Shown in pieces: positions 1 to 5,592 of a stretch of DNA of 9,864 nt. Position 1 is the stretch's first letter, and the number at the start of each line of letters is the position of its first letter. The stretch comes from Klebsiella pneumoniae (lineage in GTDB: Bacteria > Pseudomonadota > Gammaproteobacteria > Pseudomonadales > Azotimanducaceae): the NCBI GenBank assembly GCA_945878745.1, contig CAMDVY010000078.1:1-9864 (forward strand), in the 5' to 3' direction. The position numbers and the translations under genes are program-made. Below the pieces are notes generated by a model. That model had not been told where the DNA came from. It searched no databases and saw nothing but the letters and a program-made list of their open reading frames with translations.

Positions 1-1
1 A

Positions 2-112
2 GAGATCATGAAGCGCTTCGACAAGGTGGAAGTGGTGGGCGAACCCTCCCGCACGTTTTCGTCTTTTGTGAAAGGTTATACCGAACTGCCTGTCCGCCTG
101 ACCCGGCGTTGA
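2..112 (+). CDS. Cytochrome P450, C-terminal end only (partial)
   Basis: Only the last 36 codons are in the window; the frame is open to the left edge and stops at TGA 110-112. The visible peptide contains RFDKVEVVGEPSRTFSS followed by FVKGYTELPVRL. This is the usual end of bacterial class I P450s (the last beta strands after the haem-binding region, ending in a G-Y/F-x-x-L-P-V-R-L type motif) and reminds me most of CYP153-like alkane or fatty-acid hydroxylases. The haem-ligand cysteine and the oxygen-binding helix lie outside the window, so substrate and subfamily cannot be judged. Such enzymes are soluble mono-oxygenases fed by a ferredoxin and a ferredoxin reductase. A strong hairpin 44 bases after the stop separates it from the downstream operon. 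The family call rests on recognising a short conserved tail. Confidence 0.72.
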   Translation, partial: EIMKRFDKVEVVGEPSRTFSSFVKGYTELPVRLTRR

Positions 113-155
113 TTCAAGTCATGTCTGGTTGATCAGACTTGCCTGACTCTCGGCA

Positions 156-188
156 TGGAGAGAACGGGAGATGGTCCCGTTCTCTCCA
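156..188 (+). terminator. Strong stem-loop after the P450 gene, probable transcription end
   Basis: A perfect 14-bp stem (156-169 with 175-188, arms TGGAGAGAACGGGA and TCCCGTTCTCTCCA) closes a 5-base loop, GATGG, 44 bases after the P450 stop. It is the strongest hairpin I found in the window. The following bases are AGCGATTCGCCCCC with no T-run, so it is not a textbook intrinsic terminator. It could act with Rho, protect the 3' end of the mRNA, or terminate weakly. Confidence 0.6.
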
Positions 189-250
189 GCGATTCGCCCC
201 CTTCCTGCCCATCTAACGGCTACATCTTCCGTCATCTGATGTCACAAATC

Positions 251-278
251 TTTAATACCAGTGTCATGTGAGTGACAC
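251..278 (+). promoter_or_regulatory. Possible promoter -10 element with overlapping operator-like inverted repeat
   Basis: TTTAAT at 251-256 matches 5 of 6 bases of the sigma-70 -10 consensus, but no convincing -35 lies 16-18 bases upstream. Transcription would start near 262-264. Exactly there lies a perfect inverted repeat, GTGTCA (261-266), six bases, TGACAC (273-278). A further half-site, TGTCAC, sits at 240-245, just upstream of the -10. A dimeric repressor bound at 261-278 would cover the start site. The likely target is the lipoprotein/receptor operon beginning at 359. No regulator gene is visible in the window, and I cannot name the protein family from the site. Confidence 0.4.
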
Positions 279-303
279 CGCCGATTCATAAAGTGCGCTC
301 GTC

Positions 304-352
304 GGGGCAAATCCTGCCCCCAATTTTGTGTGTGTTTTCCAGACTGGGGGTA
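304..352 (+). promoter_or_regulatory. Candidate switchable mRNA leader covering the ribosome binding site
   Basis: Two alternative RNA stems share the same bases. Stem A is a perfect 6-bp hairpin, GGGGCA (304-309) with TGCCCC (315-320) and a 5-base loop, followed by CAATTTTG. Stem B pairs TGCCCCCA (315-322) with TGGGGGTA (345-352), with one G-U pair and a 22-base loop. The run GGGGG at 346-350 is the only Shine-Dalgarno-like sequence for the ATG at 359, eight bases away. Stem B would hide it and stem A would free it. Pairing is seen directly; regulation is inferred, and runs of C and G can pair by chance. Confidence 0.33.
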
Positions 353-358
353 CCTGTC

Positions 359-1948
359 ATGAATATTAAACAAGAACTATCAAGGCTGGCGGTGGCGATC
401 GGGATGGCTGGTGTATTGGCAGCCTGCGGCGGTGGCGGTGATGTCAAACTGTCGGCCAATTCGACGACGACCATCAACGACAACTCCACCAATACCACCG
501 GCGGTGGTAGCAACAATCCATGCGCAAATTACCTGGATTCTGTCACCAACACCCGAAAGCAGGGCAGTTTTGATGGCACGAACTGTGTCTATGACTCTGA
601 GTTCGTGGGCGAAACCAATCCTCTCACCGTTAACCTGACCATTCCTTTCATCTCCGGAGTCCACATTTTTGAAGACTCCCTGTTTGTCGGCAGGAATGTT
701 GATGGAACGAACGCCGCTCAAAGCGTGCCGCAAAATGGCGCCGGGGCGACACTGACGATCCGGGCAGGCAATCGACTCGCTTGGGTACGCGGGGACGACT
801 ATCTGCTGGTCAACCGTGGTTCACGAATTGTTGCTCAGGGAACATCGTCAGCGCCAATTACTATGACTGCTTTCAAGGATGCAGTATCTGGCACGGCCGG
901 TCGTCTTGAAACGTCACTGTGGGGTGGCTTGGTCATCAACGGGAACGGTATCACCAACCGGTGCAGCAATGAGCAGCGTACGCAGAATACCTGCCACGTA
1001 CTTGGCGAAGGAAAGCCGTCCAATTATGGTGGCAACAACAACGCTGAATCATCTGGCACGCTGGAATACGTGGTCATCAAACATCCGGGATTCGAAGTTG
1101 CGCCTGGTGACGAGCTCAATGGCATGACGCTCAATGCAGTTGGCAGCGGTACGACAATCAGCAACGTTCAGGTCTATTCGACCTACGATGATGGCGTCGA
1201 GTTCTTTGGCGGCGCTGTCAACGTGAGTAATCTCGTCGCGCTCTATGTAGGGGACGATTCGATTGACTGGGCGGATGGCTGGGTCGGAACGGTCGACAAG
1301 GCTCTGATCATCCAAGCTGAAAACAACGGCGATCGTTGCATCGAAGCGGACAACGGCGGCTCGGTCTTCAATCTGGTGCCAGCAAGCAATGGCACTGTGA
1401 AGCGTATGACATGCATTACCTCAGGCGCCAAACTCCCGATCGCCATTCATGGCGACTCGATGGGTGTGGAAATGCGTCGAGGCACCCGTTTCAAGATTGA
1501 AGACAGTGTGTTTTACGACGGACACGCGATCACCACGCTCAACCAGATCCCGGGACGTTGCCTGCGTGTCACTGACACAGAAACTGCACAGGCCGCACAA
1601 GCCGGCGAATCGTCGATCAAGAGCAGCTTGCTGGCATGTCGCACACCAACTTCTAACGGGACCAACTGGACGACAGTGCTCGCCAATGGCGACTCAGTGT
1701 CTGCATGGGCTACAAACGCAGGCGTGGGCTCATATCCTGCGAATACAAACAACGTCTTTGTCAGTGATTCGGTAAACACCAACGTTCGCGTACTGGACAG
1801 GTTCTACACCGCTACCCAGTTTGTCGACGCGGCAGGAGCGAACTTCTCGATTACCCCGGTAACGGCAGGTCGCATTGGCGCGGTTACCAGGGCGGCCGAC
1901 TGGACTGCCGGCTGGACTTTTGGTCTCGGCAATACACTCTGGTTCTGA
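359..1948 (+). CDS. Surface lipoprotein, parallel beta-helix-like, partner of TonB-dependent receptor
   Basis: This predicted 529-aa outer-membrane lipoprotein has a short positive N-terminus, a hydrophobic stretch and the lipobox VLAAC, with the lipidated cysteine at residue 23, then GGGG and a Ser/Thr/Asn-rich linker to about residue 52. The body (about 90-500) has repeating short beta-strand and turn segments rich in G, N and D. Recognisable blocks are GGLVINGNG (189-197), NYGGNNNAESSGTLEYV (222-238), DELNGMTLNAVGSGTTI (251-267), DDGVEFFGG (277-285) and GDDSIDWADGWVG (298-310); the C-terminus is WTAGWTFGL plus NTLWF. These blocks are shared by lipoproteins that sit beside TonB receptors in many marine and soil proteobacteria and are often mislabelled in databases. 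About nine cysteines follow the lipobox, suggesting disulfides. I chose ATG 359 over the in-frame start at 272 because it places the signal peptide at the N-terminus. The receptor gene follows 41 bases later. A substrate-capture role is inferred. Confidence 0.85.
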   Translation: MNIKQELSRLAVAIGMAGVLAACGGGGDVKLSANSTTTINDNSTNTTGGGSNNPCANYLDSVTNTRKQGSFDGTNCVYDSEFVGETNPLTVNLTIPFISGVHIFEDSLFVGRNVDGTNAAQSVPQNGAGATLTIRAGNRLAWVRGDDYLLVNRGSRIVAQGTSSAPITMTAFKDAVSGTAGRLETSLWGGLVINGNGITNRCSNEQRTQNTCHVLGEGKPSNYGGNNNAESSGTLEYVVIKHPGFEVAPGDELNGMTLNAVGSGTTISNVQVYSTYDDGVEFFGGAVNVSNLVALYVGDDSIDWADGWVGTVDKALIIQAENNGDRCIEADNGGSVFNLVPASNGTVKRMTCITSGAKLPIAIHGDSMGVEMRRGTRFKIEDSVFYDGHAITTLNQIPGRCLRVTDTETAQAAQAGESSIKSSLLACRTPTSNGTNWTTVLANGDSVSAWATNAGVGSYPANTNNVFVSDSVNTNVRVLDRFYTATQFVDAAGANFSITPVTAGRIGAVTRAADWTAGWTFGLGNTLWF

Positions 1949-1989
1949 GCTGAGAGGCTCTCCTGGCAGTGAATCAGAGGATACAGACG

Positions 1990-4782
1990 ATGAGACCCGT
2001 ATTGCATACCCGTAGTCCAACCAGTCTGCCCAGAAGGAGGCCAGCACTTGCTGGCCTTGTGCTGGCCAGCATGTTTGCCATGCAAGGCGTCGCAGAAGAG
2101 GCGGTTCAGCCAGAGTCGGAACCGGAGGCTCAGGCCCTGGTTGCCGCGCCTGAGGCGGCAATGGAAGAAGTTGTTGTGCTGGGCCGCTATCGAGCGGCAG
2201 CAACCGATGTGGTCTCTGAGCGGATCGAATCGGAAGTGGCAATGGATCTTCTCGATGCTGAAGGCATCTCCCGGCTCGGTGACAGCAACGTTGCGACTGC
2301 CCTGCGACGAGTGCCCGGTGTCACCGTACGCGACGATAAATTCGTATACGTGCGAGGCCTCGGGGAGCGGTATTCCAGTGCACAGTTAAATGGAGCCGTA
2401 GTCCCTTCGCCAGACTTGACGCGAGATGTTCTGCCGCTGGATATCTTCCCGGCCAGCATCATTGACGCTTTGGCGATCTCCAAAGGCTACTCACCGGACC
2501 TGCCCGCTGGTTTTGGCGGCGGCAACGTCGACATCCGTACCAAGCAGATACCCGAAAGTGGGGTGTTTTCCATTGCTTTGAAGAGCGGGTTCAACACGGA
2601 AAGCGATAAAGGGTTCACGTACAACGGAGGCAGTGATGACAAATGGGGAGAGGATGACGGTACTCGTGCGTTGTCACCTGTGTTGCGCGATGCACTGACG
2701 ACATATCAGGGCAATATCTCTTCGAACAACATCCTCCGGGTACTGCGCAGAACCAGCAATACAGCTACGCCAGCACAGGCTGAAGGCATTAACCGTGAGC
2801 TTGCTACTGAGTTGAATCGTGATCTCGACTTCAAAGAAACCGATCTCGACCCGGATCTTGAGGGAGAGATCAGTGGCGGCTACCGTTGGTTCTTTGGCGA
2901 CAATCTGGAAGTAGGGTTCCTCGCGCATGGTTCGTACGAAACAGAACAACGCCAGACGAACCGCATCAACCGGCGTGTGGTGGAGCCGACGCTGAACTTC
3001 TCGGAAACCGAACGGACCGTGGACGCTGTCAACATCACCGGCTCGATGAATCTCGGGATTCGCTACACCGAAGACCACCAGATCGGCACGCTGAGCATGG
3101 CGCTCAGAAACACAGAGGATGAGGTATCCAACATCATCACCTGTCAGAACAGCCAATTTAACGACTGCAATGCAGAGCAGGGCGCGGCTCAAGGCCGTTT
3201 GTTCGATATTCGATATGAAGCACGCGATTTGCGACTGAACCAGATCAGCGGTCGTCACAAGTTGGGGGATGCGACTATTGATCTGTTGCCAGAATTCCTG
3301 GGTTTCCTCGAAAAAATTCGCGATACGGAATTTACCTGGTATTACTCGGATGCGATTGCCGAGAGCGACATTCCTGGAGAAGTAAGATTCGGTCTGGTCG
3401 AACAGCTCTCAGGTCCAAGAGGTCAAACGACGTCCAGTCAGATCAGGCAGACACCTTCGGCTGGGGACTATCGATTCTCCGAGCTCAAGGATGACGTGGT
3501 CAGCCATGGCTGGGAACTGTCGGTACCTTTTTATCTGGGTGATTTCGACCTTACCTTGCTGGGTGGTTCGGAGTACGTGAGAAAAGGACGGTTTTACGAG
3601 CAGTACTCGTTCGGAATTGGAGGTAGCGGAGCTGGATTCCAGGGTATTGCCGCTGGCACGCCTGCAGAGGTCTTTTCCGATACAAACTTGCTGAATCCGG
3701 CCAATAACGTGCTCATCATCGCCGGTACCGGGGGCTTCGGAACGGAAAGTTATCTCGCGGGACAGATCATCGACGCTGCCTATTTTCAGGCTGATTTGCT
3801 CTGGAACGAAACCTGGCGCGTGAGTGCCGGGGCGCGCCACGAAAACTTCCAGCAACTGGGTGTGCCGATCAACCTCCTGGAGTTTACCGGGCCTCGAATC
3901 CCGCTCACATCAGAGGAGATTGAAGACGCGGCACAAAACGTTGACGACTGGTACCCTTCCGTTGCGGTGACATGGATGCGGCCCGGGTTTTGGTCTGACG
4001 AGTTCCAGCTTCGTTTTGGCTACAGCCAGACGGTTGCTCGCCCTGATATCCGTGAGGTCTCCCGATCCACTTACATTGATCCTTTGACGGAAGCGCGTGT
4101 ACGCGGGAACCCGTTTTTGCAGTCGTCTGATCTGAAAAACTACGACGTCCGTGCCGAATGGTTCTGGGATTCCGGTGACAATGCGTCGATCTCACTTTTC
4201 TACAAGGACATCACGAGCCCTATCGAAACTGTTCAAGGTGGTGCGACTGAAGAGAATATTCTCTTCAACTTCGTCAACGCTGATAGCGCGGAGATCTATG
4301 GTGTCGAGCTGGAAGCCCTGAAGAGCCTGGATTTCGCGTCGCAGTGGCTGGGGAGCTGGTTCCAGGGTTTCTACGTCTCGGGCAACGTGACATTGTCCGA
4401 CACCGACATCAAGATCCTTCCAGGCCCAGGTGTCGGCAATATCACCAACGTCTCGAGACGGCTAACGCAACACTCGAAGTGGGTTGCCAACCTGCAGTTG
4501 GGTTATGACTCGCCTGATGGAAAGCACGGCGCAACCCTCGCTTACAACTCCTTTGGCGAGCGCATTCTGTTTGCCGGAATAGATGGCCTCGATGATGCGT
4601 TTGAGCAGCCTTTCCACTCGCTCGACCTAACCTATTCCTGGTTCGCCACGGAAAAGCTGACACTGAAACTGCGGGTGAAAAATCTTCTGGATCAAAAACT
4701 CGAGGTCGAGCAAGAAGGTGTCTTGATCATCGAGCAAGAGCCCGGTTTGACCATGCTGATCGATGCACGTTGGTCGCTTTGA
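1990..4782 (+). CDS. TonB-dependent outer-membrane receptor
   Basis: This 930-aa receptor would import a large substrate across the outer membrane using TonB-ExbBD energy. The signal peptide has several arginines, then a hydrophobic run ALAGLVLASMFAMQGVA, with cleavage likely after residue 35. A TonB-box-like EEVVVLG is at 59-65. The plug (about 70-190) shows ALRRVPGVTVRDD, VRGLGERYSS, LNGAVVPSPD and GFGGGNVDIRTK. The rest is a beta-barrel of alternating strands and loops, ending in LRVKNLLDQKLE and a terminal WSL. Residues C385 and C393 form a close pair that may bridge an outer loop. The length fits the 22-strand receptor family. ATG 1990 is preferred over the in-frame GTG at 1969 because AGAGG lies 9 bases upstream and the signal peptide is more compact. 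The gene follows the beta-helix-like lipoprotein, probably in one transcript. The plug is not of the siderophore type I know best, so the substrate cannot be read from sequence; carbohydrate-linked or hydrophobic compounds are possible. Confidence 0.93.
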   Translation: MRPVLHTRSPTSLPRRRPALAGLVLASMFAMQGVAEEAVQPESEPEAQALVAAPEAAMEEVVVLGRYRAAATDVVSERIESEVAMDLLDAEGISRLGDSNVATALRRVPGVTVRDDKFVYVRGLGERYSSAQLNGAVVPSPDLTRDVLPLDIFPASIIDALAISKGYSPDLPAGFGGGNVDIRTKQIPESGVFSIALKSGFNTESDKGFTYNGGSDDKWGEDDGTRALSPVLRDALTTYQGNISSNNILRVLRRTSNTATPAQAEGINRELATELNRDLDFKETDLDPDLEGEISGGYRWFFGDNLEVGFLAHGSYETEQRQTNRINRRVVEPTLNFSETERTVDAVNITGSMNLGIRYTEDHQIGTLSMALRNTEDEVSNIITCQNSQFNDCNAEQGAAQGRLFDIRYEARDLRLNQISGRHKLGDATIDLLPEFLGFLEKIRDTEFTWYYSDAIAESDIPGEVRFGLVEQLSGPRGQTTSSQIRQTPSAGDYRFSELKDDVVSHGWELSVPFYLGDFDLTLLGGSEYVRKGRFYEQYSFGIGGSGAGFQGIAAGTPAEVFSDTNLLNPANNVLIIAGTGGFGTESYLAGQIIDAAYFQADLLWNETWRVSAGARHENFQQLGVPINLLEFTGPRIPLTSEEIEDAAQNVDDWYPSVAVTWMRPGFWSDEFQLRFGYSQTVARPDIREVSRSTYIDPLTEARVRGNPFLQSSDLKNYDVRAEWFWDSGDNASISLFYKDITSPIETVQGGATEENILFNFVNADSAEIYGVELEALKSLDFASQWLGSWFQGFYVSGNVTLSDTDIKILPGPGVGNITNVSRRLTQHSKWVANLQLGYDSPDGKHGATLAYNSFGERILFAGIDGLDDAFEQPFHSLDLTYSWFATEKLTLKLRVKNLLDQKLEVEQEGVLIIEQEPGLTMLIDARWSL

Positions 4783-4836
4783 TGGGCTTGATGTTGAGAA
4801 TGGAAATAAGGAGTCAATCACGTCAGGGAAAAATAG

Positions 4837-4866
4837 TTTAAAAATCGTCATCAGACTGTAATAAAT
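4837..4866 (+). promoter_or_regulatory. Weak possible promoter upstream of the small lipoprotein gene
   Basis: The 153-base gap after the receptor gene has an AT-rich island at about 4829-4870. TTTAAA (4837-4842) and TAATAA (4859-4864) are spaced 16 bases apart and loosely resemble -35 and -10 hexamers (4 and 3 matches). No terminator-like hairpin separates the receptor from the next gene, so read-through is equally possible. Confidence 0.22.
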
Positions 4867-4935
4867 CTATTGACCGAATTTCTACTTGGACCAGACTTCC
4901 GGGACGGCACGTGAGCCGGTACCGGGAGTTGGTAA

Positions 4936-5193
4936 ATGAACAAAGTTTTTTTCGGCGTTATGGTGGCCTTTGCTGTGGTGTTGACGGGTGGATGCGCGTC
5001 CTCCAGTCCGACCAAACCAACCCACTATTGGGATGCAGCGGCGAAGCCAGAAACAAAATATCAGACGGACAACTCGGCTTGCGAGTCGGCTAACGGTGCC
5101 CATGCATCGAATCCGATGCTGGCAGATAGTGGTGCTTTCCAAGCCTACAAGGATTGTATGGTCGAACGAGGGTACGTACTTCGGACGTATTGA
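4936..5193 (+). CDS. Small lipoprotein of unknown function (85 aa)
   Basis: A hydrophobic N-terminal segment ends in the lipobox LTGGC, with the lipidated cysteine at residue 20, followed by A-S-S-S. With no aspartate at position +2, sorting to the outer membrane is expected. The mature part is about 65 residues, with a conserved-looking core YQTDNSACE (42-50) and a C-terminal block FQAYKDCMVERGYVLRTY (68-85). C49 and C74 could form one disulfide. Small Gram-negative lipoproteins with this D-x-x-x-C, then Y-x-x-C-M-x-x-x-G-Y pattern are common, and their function is generally unknown. GGGAG at 4924-4928 lies 7 bases before the ATG and supports the start; part of it falls in the palindrome CCGGTACCGG (4916-4925), which might modulate translation. 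I do not recognise a named gene. Confidence 0.8.
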   Translation: MNKVFFGVMVAFAVVLTGGCASSSPTKPTHYWDAAAKPETKYQTDNSACESANGAHASNPMLADSGAFQAYKDCMVERGYVLRTY

Positions 5194-5195
5194 TC

Positions 5196-5229
5196 TGAAT
5201 CTTCCGAGTCGCCTGTCACGGTAGATTCA
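5196..5229 (+). terminator. Stem-loop just after the small lipoprotein gene
   Basis: TGAATCT (5196-5202) pairs with AGATTCA (5223-5229). After a T-T mismatch the stem continues with CCG (5204-5206) and CGG (5219-5221), leaving a 12-base loop. It starts two bases after the stop codon. No T-run follows; instead there is a perfect 10-bp palindrome, AATCGCGATT (5232-5241). It may end or stabilise the transcript, or be part of the control region for the next small gene. Confidence 0.38.
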
Positions 5230-5276
5230 TAAATCGCGATTAGGGTGAGCGCCGTTTCCCACGGAGCTTGCCTTAG

Positions 5277-5561
5277 TTGTTCACGAAGTTCACCCCGCTC
5301 GTACTGCTTGTTGTCCTTGTGTGCGCTTCGATTTCGGCCGACGCTCGAGCACAGCAAGAAGGTGACTCGATCACCTCCTCCGATGGCAAGATCAATAACT
5401 ACTGTCTGGGTGGCGGCGACGACCGCAAGGTCATTCCCTTCGACGGCATCATTCATAATCCCTTCAAGCAGACCAGCCACTTCAATTGCGAAGCCGAAGG
5501 CGGTAGCCCAACCTTCATGCCAGACCTGGACCCACCGATCAAGGATGGAAAACTGGCATAG
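5277..5561 (+). CDS. Small exported protein of unknown function (94 aa, TTG start)
   Basis: The frame starts with TTG at 5277, directly after an in-frame TAG at 5274-5276, so no upstream start is possible. GGAG at 5262-5265 lies 11 bases before it. The N-terminus is a convincing Sec signal peptide: Lys at position 4, the hydrophobic run PLVLLVVLVCASIS, and ARA before QQ, giving cleavage after residue 25. The mature part is only about 69 residues, polar, with one cysteine pair (C43, C71) and short motifs GDSITSSDGKINNYC and IPFDGIIHNPF. I do not recognise the family. The signal peptide is the main reason to believe the gene; a longer open frame over the same bases (5245-5877) has no such feature and runs into the GH3 gene on the other strand. 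The protein is predicted periplasmic or secreted. Confidence 0.58.
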   Translation: MFTKFTPLVLLVVLVCASISADARAQQEGDSITSSDGKINNYCLGGGDDRKVIPFDGIIHNPFKQTSHFNCEAEGGSPTFMPDLDPPIKDGKLA

Positions 5562-5587
5562 GCAGGCAGGCAGGCAAACGAGCCTGC
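5560..5587. repeat. Four AGGC tandem units forming a hairpin between convergent genes
   Basis: Bases 5560-5575 are four perfect copies of AGGC, the first overlapping the TAG stop of the small exported protein gene. The end of the array, GCAGGC (5570-5575), pairs with GCCTGC (5582-5587) around a 6-base loop. Because the units repeat, other copies could pair as well. The hairpin lies in the 31-base gap between two convergent genes and might work as a weak bidirectional terminator, but neither strand has a T-run after it. Confidence 0.5.
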
Positions 5588-5592
5588 TGTCG

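Noticed and set aside
272..358. Longer N-terminus for the surface lipoprotein starting at 272
   Set aside because: It would place 29 polar or mixed residues before the signal peptide, and it starts inside the operator-like repeat. The ATG at 359 gives a normal lipoprotein signal.
1951..1968. Short GAGAG/CTCTC inverted repeat between the lipoprotein and receptor genes as a terminator
   Set aside because: The five-base arms are separated by one base and cannot form a stable hairpin; the longer alternative has four pairs only.
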